From Sphagnum magellanicum (lineage: Eukaryota > Streptophyta > Sphagnopsida > Sphagnales > Sphagnaceae): 64,000 nucleotides of DNA. The notes under the pieces are model-generated. The model saw only the letters and a program-made list of their open reading frames with translations. It made no database searches and was not told the DNA's origin. Position numbers and translations under genes: made by a program. Of this stretch, positions 1-12,133 are shown piece by piece. Within the stretch, counting starts at the first letter, position 1, and every line of letters starts with the position of its first letter. Location of the stretch: NCBI GenBank assembly GCA_021904315.1, contig CM038923.1, positions 8,438,038 to 8,502,037 of the forward strand, written 5' to 3'.

Positions 1-2876
1 GTGAAAAAACGATGTTTTTTCTTGGGTACCTTTTATTCAAATGCACATGGTGATTAATATATCTTTAGATTTACTAATTGGGACTTGAATCTATATTAAT
101 AATTTCATTATGAAGACAATTATGTGGTTATTTATTGATTAAAAAACTCATAGAATTGAACTTTTGAAATTGAAAAATATGAATTGGTTGTCTAACTAAA
201 CCATCACAAAATGAAAAAACTTATATTGACTCACATTCCAAATTTGTTATTGGAATTCAATATATAATGTAATACAAGATCATAAATTCATATGAGGAAT
301 CTTTTATTATAAAACCTTAACCATTTGATAGTTAGGGCCTTTTAAATGGTTAAAATTTGACCATATTTTCATAAGTCCATATGAGTTGCAATTTTTATTT
401 TATTTTTCATTTTTTTTATCCCAAAAGCATATGTGTTTGATGTCTTTACATGGGTCATTATTCATCTAGACTTTCGGGTTTTCTTTTTAGGACTTTCAAA
501 TTAAAAAATGACATCAACTACATTAAATACTAATTTTCACATAGATTTGGGAAGATTTGAACTTGTATTATTCAAAGATTAGAATAACTACATTTTAAAA
601 AGTAACAACCATGTCCATTTGGGTCATTTAAAATAATCTTGTACAAACTTATAGGGGTGCAATTTTTGTCAATATCGAATCACTGAATCTTGCATTCACC
701 ATATGTCTTTTGAACTTGAAGGGGGGGGGGGGGGGTATGCAAATATTTTTATTTTTACATATTTTTAAAGGAAAAATATGTTACCTATTTCCCAATGTAA
801 ATAATGTTTAATGGTTACACTATAAAAAAATTCCATGTTTATTTCCATTTAATTCTTTATGGTGTCATCAAGTTTGTAGTTTAGGTTATGAAATGACATG
901 TAACATATATAGCCATATAATGCAACATGATTAATTTCAAGAATTTGTAACATGCTTTATTCTTGTATTTATTTGAAGATAATTGAATACAATTTTGTTA
1001 AAGCAAATGAATTTTTGACCTTGTAACCTAGAGACATTTGTTTTACCACCTTTTTTTTGTTTATATTAGTTTGTGCCATTTTTTTTATTGTTGTTGATAA
1101 GTTTTGTTGTAACTTATAACAAGTGTGAAACTCAAATAACATGCCCATCACCTATAAAAAAATCCCCTTGTTATTTTTTTTAGTAATATGAAATAAACCA
1201 TTACATATTACATGCTACTTACATGTCTTCCAAATAACAAGGAATTATTCCTTTACTATTATAACATCAATATTTCTACTATGTGACATGAGTTCAAATT
1301 TGTTGAAATTTATGGACATTTGAACTTGTAACATGATGTTTTATTATTACCTAACTTCTTTTTTTATTTGTGGTATGTTTCTTTTGTTGTCATTGTCAAA
1401 TTATTATAGTTATTTAAAACTTAGATTACATGGGCCCATCACTTGCTAGAATATGTCCCATGTTCTATTAAACCTTTGTAGTAGCTCTAATAACCCATCT
1501 CAAATTACATGTAATCTACTTTATATGTTTCATTAACCTTACCCTAGGAAGGTACGATCAATCCATTTTATTTTATTTTGTATATTCTAATAGTATTTTG
1601 TTATTGTAGATAATGTGTACAAGTTTTTCATTCCATAATTACAATACAAGGTTTTTGTTATCAAGATTAATTATTGGCTTCAATCATGAAAATATATCTT
1701 TTTCACCATTTTTTTGAAGTTAGGGTATATTTAAGCTAGTAATTTAAAAGGTTTAAAATTTTGTAATCTAAACCCTAATTTTTTTTCGTGATACATGTCA
1801 TTTTCATCTCGTTGCTATTGTCAAATTACATAAACTACCTAACATGTCATTCTTATTGTAACCTATATTTATCTAACACCTAGGTAACTTGACCTAGATT
1901 TTTGTGAAAAAAATTTACACTTGTTTCCTATAGGTTTATAGTATTTATGGTAACCTACTACAAATTATTTTTAAAAAAATTGTTCAAAATTGGTTGAATA
2001 TTTCAATGAAATCACAAACCCAACATGGATGAAATATGTGATTTGTGAAAACAATGGAAACATTGCCATTTGAATATATCAAAATCAAAAGACCACTTAT
2101 ACATTCCAAATTAAAACTTCAAGTACATTAAGTTTTAAGAGCTTTCCAATGGTATAAAAAACTCTTTAATTCAATGAGTTTTGAGCCTTGCAATCGCCTT
2201 TTGAAAATTCGAGAATCCAACTCCCAAAATGGGAGGTCACTTGGGAGTGTGGGGGTTCATTCCCTCACACTTTCCTACACTCCCAAGAACATGAAATGTG
2301 ACTCCCGAGCTTCACTCTTGGTTTGCACCTTTGCAAACCCTTGCTTTGGTCGCGAGCCTAGGGCTAAGGTTGTGACACTATAATTGATGCATTAAACTTC
2401 CAAATTATAGTGGATCAATTTTGTGTAATGGATGACATTCTAACTTGCAAACACCCATGAAACTTTTGGTATACCTACCATAAATTCCAATAATGGGCAA
2501 CTCCATTGTTCCAAACTCCTTTAAATCATGTTTTTTGCATAAAATCTTGAATGGAGTGAATGATAACAAACCATAAGGAAAATGGAAATGGATTTAAATA
2601 AAACAATAACAAAAGCAAACCTAGGTCATATAGTCAAGGTGATGGTCATGTAATCAAATCTATTAATGAGATCACAATGTATGAACTTAAAGTCATTGCC
2701 TATAATGTCATATGATCCATATCAACTCACCATCAAATTTTCAAAACATTTTCCCAACATCCTTAACACCTTCAATAGATATAGGTGTTCTTTTTTTCCT
2801 ATTGGGGTTAACAATTGACTTAGCTTTAGATTATAATCAAAAATCAAAACTGTACATAAAAACCCACAACTATACA

Positions 2877-2880
<4 letters not shown>

Positions 2881-2908
<28 letters not shown>

Positions 2909-2909
2909 C
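2881..2909. repeat. (TA)n microsatellite
   Basis: An uninterrupted TA dinucleotide run of about 14 units within AT-rich DNA. Confidence 0.9.
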
Positions 2910-3724
2910 TTGAAATAATTAAGAATAAAAAACAATCATAACCTCAAAACGATATCAATTCCAAAACATGATTATTATCTAAACAAAAAAGGAAATAAGG
3001 AATAGACAAAACCAAAAATAGGAAAAAGAATATATAATAAAAAATAAAAACTCACAACTTTCCATATATATTTTGAAAACCACTCACACAAACTCTAAGA
3101 AAAACTTAGAAAAAAATTGGACACATAACATCAAAACGAAAGGTAGTCTCATATAGGCAAATGCTTAAGGTGCAAGTCCTAGGCCTCAGAGCTTATTAAA
3201 AATAAATAATGTTCAACTTTTAACATTTAGATTCCAAGTACAAAACATTAACTAAGGCTCATGGTTTAAGGTTTGGGTAATAAAACAAGACATGTGTCAC
3301 TAACTAAACATTTGAAAAGGAGAAACCTATAAGAATATGCAATTAACCCATCCCCTTGAACATTAATTTATACATATACTAATCAATTTATATAGTTAAG
3401 ATTAATGTGCATCTTTAAACCTAGCTACAAAATTCAAGATTCTACAAATGGCAATTTCAAAACAAACATGCAAACATGTAAAACATGCCCAACAATAATA
3501 ACCTATAAACAATTAAATTTACAAATATTAATTTCTACGAATTACATTTACATCTACAAGAAAACCTAACATCATTAACAAGCATAATTATATCGTAAAA
3601 CTAACATCTATTTTACCTCCCTTTGAACAACCTACTCATCCACCTATTGTAAAAATTATGTAAATCCATGGCAACCTTCTTATATCTTTACATTATACAA
3701 TGAAACATTTCCAAAAACAAATGA

Positions 3725-4125
3725 TGTTCAAAGCAAATCCACGTCCACTTTGCATAAGAATTATGTAATCATGACAACATAAAATTATGTTCTCTTCAAC
3801 AAAAACAAAGAAGGACAAGGGATGTGTTTAAGAAATTCATAATTGATGAAACTTTCTGAAAACAAATAAACAAAATACATAACATAGATTACAAGAATCC
3901 TTTGTGTAGATACAATATATAATCAATAATATCCAAGTCCACATCCACATTACATAAAAACTTTGTAATCATGAGCACATCAAATTTTATGTTCCTCAAT
4001 AAAAAGAAAGAAGCATAATGGATGTGTTCAATAAATTCATAGTTAACCAAATTTTGCAAAAACAAATATGTACAAATGTCTAATCTAGATTACAGATGAC
4101 ACAACAATTATTTAATCATGAATAC
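3725..4125. repeat. Diverged 200-bp tandem duplication
   Basis: Two neighbouring copies share an ordered series of blocks, including a TCCAC-rich start, 'TGTAATCATGA', a GATGTGTT block and an 'AGATTACA' block. The first TGTAATCATG lies near 3,763 and the second near 3,970, giving a period of about 200 bases. A weaker, related segment ('CTCTTCCAACAAAT' followed by a TTCATAAACTTA-like block) appears at about 4,180-4,340 and again at about 5,220-5,370. The function is unknown. The segments look like fragments of an old repeat family. Confidence 0.6.
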
Positions 4126-5718
4126 ACCATCCCTACAACCATTCCAAAAACAAATTCCATAATTTGATAAGTTTTGATTTCACATCCAAATTTTGTAGAA
4201 TCTTCAACATAAAAGAAAATAATCTATTGGAAAATTTGTAGTTTTTTAAAAGAAAAAAAGAAGATTAATTTCAGCCCTCTTCCAACAAATACAAAAAATT
4301 TGAACTTGTCTTTTTCATAAACTTACCACAAGAAGGTGTGTCCATGGTATAATGTAAACAAAAAGGAATCACAATGTTGCAATTGTCATTGTAACACATT
4401 TTTGAGGTGGCTTTCTAGGTATTTGGAGAAGATTTTGTAATAGGAATGTGGAATTAAAATTGGATCACATCATAAACTCTCATTATGTTATGACATCGGT
4501 GCACATTTGAACAATTCAATGGTTGATTAAAATACATTCTTAACTTGCAAGAACTTGCCACAAAGATTGTAATTTAGCAAAAAAGATTGAAAAATACTAA
4601 TTAAAAAAAACAAATTCCATGAAAATTTTCACATACATAAGACAACCATAATGAACAATCTTTTTCATGAAAACTTGAAGTTTTTCCTAAAGTAATGATG
4701 TTCATATTAGATGATAAATAAATGTTCATTAATACATTATGTTATGATAATGTTGATGACAATGATATTTTAAAGATGTAAATGTTTTCCTATGAGAGAT
4801 TTAGTTGGGTAAAAATAAATTTAATCATTTTAGAAACATGAAATGAAAAATTTTAAGTGATGAAGAATGATAAATTGTTGTTAAACAAGGTGTTTTAAAT
4901 AACTTTTATTAAATTATTGGTGTACAATTACATATAGGAAAGAATATGAGTTAATTTCATATTCATGGTTTATATAACTTGTTTTACTTTTAAGGCCCAA
5001 ATGAACCATATGTCATTTTAAAAAGAATTCAGATTGACTAAAATTCTATGTGTTACTATTTTTGATATTATATGTACTTCCAATTTTGACGCAAAAGTGT
5101 ACATTGCACCATGGAAACACCGAAAACTACCACCAAATCAAAACCAAATCTTCATATCCACAATATATGTAATCTAGATTACAAATATACAAAATGTATA
5201 ATTTGAGAAAAATAAGGACAATACATCAGTTGAAGAATCTACAAATTCTTCCATAGAAAAGAAAGAGGGACAATGTTAGTCCTCTTCCAACAAATCCCAA
5301 AAACCAAAACACATACACAAAATCTAAGTATAGTTTTTTTTATAAACTTATCATAAAAGCACCACCAAATCAAATTGAACACAACTTATTGTTGATGAAA
5401 TTTAATGTGTTAAATTGAAAACTTATGGCATAGAAATCTAATAACTTATCTCCCTTAACACCTCAAATTACTAGTTACAAGTTGCATTTAGAAGCAACCA
5501 TTTTAAGAATATCCAGTAAAAACATGTCCAAAAAACCATAATTGGCAAAATGGTTCCACAAACAAAATAAAAACTCATAACCTACCCAACATTTGTACTT
5601 ATATAATTACTATTCCAATTTAAATTGGATTCCCATAAGAAATTGATTTCCATGGATATAGTTAGACTCACTTCTTAGACTCTTCATAGACCAAATGGAA
5701 AACATCAATTCTAAACTT

Positions 5719-6110
5719 GATAACTTTACCATGTATTTTAATTGATTGAAACAAATGATCCAAATTCAAGACACTTCCCATTAAACTTTAGGGTTTTTTG
5801 AAAAGTTTGTAAGATTAAAAAAAGAAACTACATGTTATATAGTGCACAAGAAACCTTGTAATTTTTCAAAAATCTTTTGCACATTATCGCAAAACAAAAT
5901 GACCTAGGTAGTAACAAGTTCATCTCCAGATACAATATGAATTTAGTTTCTAATGAACAACAATTGCGAACTTGGTAACCTCATTTTGGATTTCAATTTG
6001 TTGAAATTCAAAATACTTCCTATTGAAGATTTGGGTTTTTTTTAAGGAAGTTTTCCAAACAAAAGCCTACTTTTTATATGTGAAAGGGCAATTGCCACCT
6101 TGTAAAATAA
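5719..6110. repeat. Satellite-like repeat segment, copy 1
   Basis: Two internal sub-repeats carry the same order of blocks: an 'AACTTTACC' or 'AACTTGGTAACC' start, a T-rich block, a TTGA/AAATTCAA(A/G)A block, a 'CACTTCCCATT' or TACTTCCTATTGAAG block, then a GGGTTTTTT-type block and a GAAGTTTTCC-like end. The whole two-unit segment recurs in the same order at about 8,459-8,790. This is an old dispersed repeat with no coding content. Confidence 0.55.
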
Positions 6111-6439
6111 TGTGGATTTGCCCATTCAAATATAAACACTCACCAAGAATAATCTGATTGAATTTGGCAAATTAATCATCCCCACCAAAAAAACTTAATA
6201 ATTTTTTACACACACCAAAAATTCATTATGAAAAAATAAGTGTTTTGCAAATAGGCTTGCAATGGGGTTTTAGTTGTAATTTTGAATTACAACAACCACT
6301 TGCAATTCATCGCATTTTTATAGCTTGAATGTTATCGGACAAATTGTAAGAATTGCAACAACAAAAGTCATTATATATGAAATTGTATACATATGCAACT
6401 CGAGCAATTATGTTCCAACCAAATAATTATAACTAATTT

Positions 6440-6527
6440 GCCACTATGTTATAATTAATGTGCCATTATGTTACAATTAATGTGTTATTATGTTGTAACT
6501 ATTATGTCATTATGTTACAACTACTAT
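6440..6527. repeat. 22-bp tandem repeat, four units
   Basis: Four consecutive units of 22 bases start at 6,440, 6,462, 6,484 and 6,506. Each follows the pattern G-(C/T)-CA(C/T)TATGTTA-AATTAATGT with a few changes. A fifth, truncated unit follows at 6,528. Confidence 0.8.
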
Positions 6528-8458
6528 GCAATTACATAAGCAACAATGTGTTCATGTGGAAGTGATGCGTTGACAAATCATCAATGGACATGTGGCAATT
6601 ATAAATTTATTTCAATATTTAATATTTGTATCAATTTAATTTAAATCATTCAATTTGGGGCCAATAAGATGTTGACATGTAGCATTTAAATAACTAGGTA
6701 GGTAGCCATTATTACTTACATTTTTAAAGCTAGGTAGGTAGATAATTAGGCCTAGGTAGGTAGGTAGGCGGGCTTAGGTTAGGTAGATCATTTGGGATAA
6801 TCCTAATATGTTATTTTCGGTTTAACCTTTGAGCCCAAACCTTTTTTTGGTTTATTCCAAATGTCACTTGTTTTTTATGTTTTTACTGCATTTAGTCATA
6901 TATTTTACAAAATTGAAAAGTACGACAAACATTATGGGATAAAAACATTAGTTGCATCCTAGTTACAATTCACTTGTAATTATTACAAGACAGGCCGGTG
7001 AACAAAAACACTTAATTTCTTGCACAAAGCTTCAAATTTTAATACACTATCCTTTTGTTCTTCAAATGTAAAAGGGTTTTTTGGACCTTGACTTGGTGCA
7101 TCCATAGCCACTTAGATTATTAAAAAATGACACAAAATGAGAAAAATATGGTTGTCAAAAGTAAGTGGGGTCAATGTATGGTCATTAGCTTAATTCACAT
7201 ATTAAAATTTTGGACATTCGTCTTTTTCATGGCTCTTCTATGTTGTTTATTTACCTATGGAACACAAATAGTTAATGTAAATCTTAACTCAAATGGCACA
7301 CCCATAACATTTTAAATTGTTGAAAATAAACAAGAAACAAGGAAAATTTGAGGTTTCAAAATAAAAAATCATTTTGTTAAAAAACACACATAGATGTTAT
7401 TTTGATGTGTTTTGTGTTTTTTTTATGTTGTTCCTTTGCATTTGGAATTGAAACACATAATGTAAACCTTGGCATTCACAAAAAAAGATAAAAAACAATA
7501 AAAATCCAAAATTGTTCATTTAATTGCCAACAAATTGATGATGGATAGTTCTACTTTAACATAGTCTATCTACAAAATATATTAAGTATTAACTAATTAT
7601 TAACTATTAATCTAGAATCTAAATATTAATATGTAATAATAATATTGGGTTCCAATGGGATAACACAAGTCACACTTGCCTGCTTAGGGGATTGTTTTTG
7701 GAAGAATATTTTTTGGAATATTTTCACAAAAGTCTTGATTTAAAAAAAAGATATCTTGAAATTTTTCTTATACTATTATGTCAAGGTTTATGTAAAATAT
7801 TTCAGGAAATATGTCATTTTGAAAAGTTTTGAAAACTATTTACAAGTTTTTTTGTGTTTAAAAATAATTGTTATAGTGTTTAATGAATGTTTTTAAGAAA
7901 TTTTTATTCATTGGATATTTTTCAAATTAATTCATATGTTCCAATGATATATTGAAAACCTTACAATATAAATAATCTTATACTTTCAACACCAAATTAA
8001 TCACCACTTTTAAATGTGAAAAACTAAGTAGGCGTTACACTTGTTATGGCTTTTATTTGTGTGGTTGCACCCTACTAGTAATAATAATAATAATAATATT
8101 GTAGCTAGTAGTTGGGTAAATGCATAAAGATCCAATATAAAAGTTCTAATGTAATTGTAACTAAATTGTTAATGAGTGTTTCATTTATTTCTATTATATT
8201 ACAGTTATCATATGTGGCTTTCGTGCAACTTGTTAATAAAATGAAACACAATTGACTAATACCATATATATGGTGTATACATTCATCCATATTAAGGTCC
8301 ATTTGGGATTAATATGCAACTACAATTGAATTCCATGAATGTTGATGTGGCATTAGAAAAAAACAATCCCCATATTTCCATGGGATAGTTGCAAGGTAAT
8401 GAGGTTTCCATGAACACAATTTGTCATAGTGAATGAATTCAATCATGCTCTAGGTTTG

Positions 8459-8790
8459 ATAACTTTACTACGTATTTTAGTTGATTGAAACAAGTAATTC
8501 AAATGCAAAACACTTGCCGAATGTTAAAAGTTTTGGTTCTTTTGAAATGTTTGGGAATAAAAAACATGTCTATTATATGATGTAGAACAGTCACCACCCT
8601 ATAATGTTTTTGGTAAACTTTTGCACATCATCACAACACTGAATGAATTGAATACAACCACTGGTAATTATGGAATTGGTAACTTTACCTTGCATTTTAG
8701 TTCATTCAAATTCAAAATACTAATTCCATTGAAGCTTTGGGTTCTGTTTGGAAGTTTTCCGAAACAAAAAAACCCAAGTCCTATATGGAA
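8459..8790. repeat. Satellite-like repeat segment, copy 2
   Basis: This copy shares the block order of 5,719-6,110: 'AACTTTACTACG', TAGTTGATTGAAAC, a CACTTGCC block, a TTTTGGTTCTTTTGAA block, 'TTTTGCACATCATC', then a second sub-repeat that begins 'TGGTAACTTTACC' and ends with a TTTGGAAGTTTTCC block. The copies are diverged but collinear. Confidence 0.55.
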
Positions 8791-10119
8791 AAAAAAAAAA
8801 ACTATTAACCCACAAAACAACATGGTGAAACCTTTTAAGGTTCACAAAATAATCCAATAAAATAATGTAAATTAATCATGATGTAACTTTCTAGAATATG
8901 ATGAAATTAAAGTAAGAAAAATATTCATTTTTTGGAAAAATCAAATGAAAAACAAGGATCGTGTGAAATTGCAACAAACATTGGGCACGAAATTTTTTTA
9001 TTAGAAATTAAACACATGTTCAATGTATTTGTAGCTAAAAGTGGAACCTAAAAATGAAAATTTGTAATAAGCATTCATCACAAAACAAACTTTTTAGATG
9101 CTAAACACAAGTGCCGTATTTGTAAGCAAAAATCAAGCACAAAAAAAATGTGAACAAAGTAACAAGATTGCACAAATTATGCAACTGAGAACAAAGAAAA
9201 CAATGTAGATTGCTAGAAACAACATCAATTTCCCCATTCAAAAAATTAAAACACAAACATAAAAATTTCACACTTAATTATTTCAAGTTCATTGTCACCT
9301 TTTTCTTTTGTTACAATGATACATGCTACCACAACTAGAACACATAAAACTTTCCATTAAACATTTTAAAACAACAAACCTTAATTGTAAATTGATGAAT
9401 ACTTGCAAAACAATTGGCAAATCTAGAACTTTGTGAATATATAAAATCAAGTGCAAGAAAACACAAACAAAAAAAAGAAACAATAACATTTACCTTCAAC
9501 TTGTCATCACCTTTTCCTTTCATTGTAACAATGTGTGTAATCACAACCACAACAACCACAACAAATTCAAACGATCAAACAACCTTCCAAACATAAAATA
9601 GTGCTATTCTTTGGCAACAATTGCAAAAAAAATTCCACCACTTCCACATGTATTCCAAACAAGAAAAACCACCATAATTTTAACACAACGACCATAACCC
9701 TAAGCATTTTTCCAACCCTAACAAAGCATACCAAACCCATAACTTAATTTTATCATTTGAACCATTCCTAAACACAACTTCAAATCACACCTCCTTCCAT
9801 TCTAACAACCTAATTTATATTAAAAAAAAAGGTTCCCAATTGTATATGTTTCCAACAAGGACACCACTTCTATTAATTAAAAAAATGATATGTGTGACAT
9901 TTTTTTTTATTAAAAATTTAAACTCCTTCCTTTTTGTAAAAACCTCCAACAAAAAAAACTAATCCTATTGAGTTAAATGCCGCACTAGTCTTGAGTCTCA
10001 ACACATTTGCAAAAAAAAAAAAGGGCCCAATAAATAAATAAATATATTCATTTTTAATATTGTAAATAAATTATGATTAATTATTTTTCTTACACAATGT
10101 TTCCAAGGAAAAAAATAAT

Positions 10120-10180
10120 TTAGTGGTTAAAATCTCACCCTTCAACCAAAGGGTGTAAGGTTTGATCTTTTTTTTCAAAA
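10120..10180 (+). other. Degenerate tRNA-like (possible SINE head) sequence
   Basis: The stretch reads like a decayed tRNA: a 'TTTAGTGGTTAAAATCT' segment resembles an A box, a five-base stem ACCCT/AGGGT closes a seven-base loop where the anticodon arm should be, and 'GGTTTGATCTT' resembles a B box (GGTTCGANTCC). Position 33 is not T and the B box has lost its CG, so this is not a functional tRNA. It could be the head of a tRNA-derived SINE or simple coincidence. Confidence 0.3.
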
Positions 10181-10499
10181 TTTTTATTTTTTCAATGGGC
10201 AAAATAGATGTTTTTTATGGCAATTTAGTTTCCTTTCTTCTTCAAGAGGAGAAAGAGACTTGAAAAATTTGACTCTTAACTTTTTCTTTTCATCATAACT
10301 TTTATTATTTAACATCAAATTAAAAAATGTACGATCATTTTCAATATCTATATTCTAAGAGCTTTTCAATGATATAAATATAAAATGTTCAATAAAAAAT
10401 GCATAATCATTTTTAATATCTATGTTCCAAGAACTTCTCAATGATATAAACAAACATTTGATTTGCACAAATTTTATCCCTTGATATTATTTTTCTCAA

Positions 10500-10800
10500 A
10501 TATACAGAAAATTAGGCTTGAAAGCGAAATTAAAAATTTGAAATTCGAAAATGATTTGATTTTTGAGGTTTTCAGTTGCCAAAAAGTGAAATAAAAAAAA
10601 GGTTAAGTGTATTTATTTAATTAATATATTTGGTTTTCATTATGTAACCAAAAAACATAGAAATATGATTTAAGATTTGTACTTTATCTCTGGATTATAT
10701 AACCATATTTGGCTAAATCTTCATAAGGTCGATCGCCCATTCTTCTACATCTTTCCTATTGATGATCGCCATTTTGGCTACAAACAAAAATCCCTGGAAA
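10500..10800 (+). repeat. Dispersed repeat Rep-A, copy 1
   Basis: This shares ordered blocks with 18,470-18,770 and, inverted, with 58,425-58,690. The diagnostic blocks are 'TTTGGCTAAATCTTC', 'CATTCTTCTACATCTTTCC', TGATGATCGCCATTTTGGCTA and a final AAAAAACACTG-like block. This copy abuts the CG-rich leader of the next gene. No reading frame spans it. Confidence 0.65.
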
Positions 10801-12133
10801 AAAAAACACTGCGGTCCATTGCATTGGGGACCGTTGGGCTTTCAAAGAAAGCGCGCGGCAGTCGGAGAAGGAGGCGGAGAGGGTGGAGATCGGGGAGGTG
10901 GGGGACCCGGGGGGGCGGACGGTAACGCAGGAGGCAGATGGCAGCACGGGCGTGCACAGCGGTGGACGTGAAGACATGCTGACAAAGTTGCATACACAGA
11001 GCAGCTTTCCATTTCCGTGTAAGTTATTTTCGTCAGTGGAGAAACGACAAAGCCCGCAACAGCCACGCACTGGAATGTCTTCCTGGACCGAGCGTTTGCT
11101 TCTTTACGGCCGAAGCTGTCGCGCCATTGTCAAGGTATGATGCAAGCAACGGACGGCAGCTACGCACGCCTTTCTCGAGTCACAGAAGCTTATTGTCTTT
11201 TGTTATTTTCAGCACATCTGTTGAAAATAGATTCTCTGAACTGCCTCTAGTTTTTAAGAACTGCACGAGCGTTTTGTCCTTTTTTTAGACTTGAGGAATG
11301 GCCGAGTCCGGGAATTTCTTGATGACTCGGATTTTCGTCAATTATTTTCTCCTGCTTCCTTCCGGTGCCTGTTTTTCGAGGAATGATGAATCCGTTGTCT
11401 GTTGTGATGGAAAGTACTGTAGCTTCTTCGTGATCTGACTGATTCTTCTCGGAAACGATTGTTTAGCATTTGAGCTTTCAGAGGTTTTGTTTTTGTATGT
11501 TTCTGTTGAAGAAGAATGTCTGTAATGGAACGCTTTTGTTTTGTTTTTCTCTGTCTGCACGCACGCACGTGTTCGGTGTTTGAAGGATCGCCGCTTTAAG
11601 CTTCTTCCGGATCGCAAGGTTTGGGAGAGATAGCTTTGGAGACGTTATGTGTTGAGTCGTTGTAGATCGCGATTCTTTAAGACATTTGTTGGTGGAAGGA
11701 ATGTTCGTATTGTATGTAATGTCTGTAGTGGAACGCTTTTGTTGTGTTTTGTTTTCTCTGTCTTCACGCACGCACAGGCTCAGTGTTTGAAGGATCGTCG
11801 CTTTTAGCTTTTTCCAGAGCGCAAGGTTTTCGTCTCATAGCTTTGGCGACGACGTTGTGTCGTTGTAGATCGCGTTTCTTTAAGACGTATATTGGTGGAA
11901 GGAATGTTTGTACTGTGTTTTTCTGCTGTTAATTTTGATGTCTCGCTGATATGTGAAGAAGCATTACAGAACGATGTGTGAAGAAGTATCATCACAGAGT
12001 ATGGAGTCGAAAGACCTCTGACGGAAGCTTCAGTGACGACATGGAGCTGCAGCACGACGGAAGGTGAAAGTGTTCGCTGCGGAGGTTGGTAAGATTGTTC
12101 TCGACCGGCGGTGTTGGTTGGTTGGAGGTCGAG
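10800..12133 (+). promoter_or_regulatory. Promoter and 5' leader of the At1g01500-like gene
   Basis: Composition changes abruptly at about 10,800 from AT-rich repeat to CG-containing, purine-rich DNA, which is typical of a plant promoter and 5' UTR. No confident TATA box or transcription start is visible. The stretch contains a 203-bp tandem duplication at 11,515-11,917 and several short frames on both strands with no recognisable domain. An intron inside the leader is possible but I could not define one. Confidence 0.4.
11515..11917. repeat. 203-bp tandem duplication in the leader
   Basis: Copy 1 runs from about 11,515 to 11,717 and copy 2 from 11,718 to 11,917. Both start AATGTCTGTA(A/G)TGGAACG, continue through a CACGCACGCAC block, a 'TTTGAAGGATCG' block, a GCGCAAGGTTT-like block and a GTTGTAGATCGCG block, and end with 'GGTGGAAGGAATGTT'. 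The copies differ by substitutions and small indels, so the duplication is not recent. Confidence 0.85.

Larger units (their letters stand above)
1..10500. other. AT-rich, CG-poor repeat-derived region without genes
   Basis: No open reading frame here has a recognisable domain; the longest are chance frames of 60-80 residues. The DNA is very AT-rich, has few CG dinucleotides and contains long A or T runs. This is the usual look of old methylated transposon DNA whose cytosines have decayed. It holds a (TA)n run near 2,881-2,909, a G tract at 721-735, a 22-bp tandem repeat at 6,440-6,527, TAGG-rich stretches around 6,695-6,790, and diverged 200-bp scale duplications that are listed separately. 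A patch at about 2,165-2,390 is richer in C and G than its surroundings and may be a retroelement scrap, but I could not identify it. Confidence 0.7.

Noticed and set aside
10120-10180. Functional tRNA gene
   Set aside because: The B box and position 33 are degenerate and no complete cloverleaf can be drawn; kept only as a tRNA-like relic.
10677-11140. Overlapping frames on both strands at the start of the CG-rich leader
   Set aside because: Arg/Gly/Pro-rich products of GGAG/GGGG sequence, with no consistent frame or domain.
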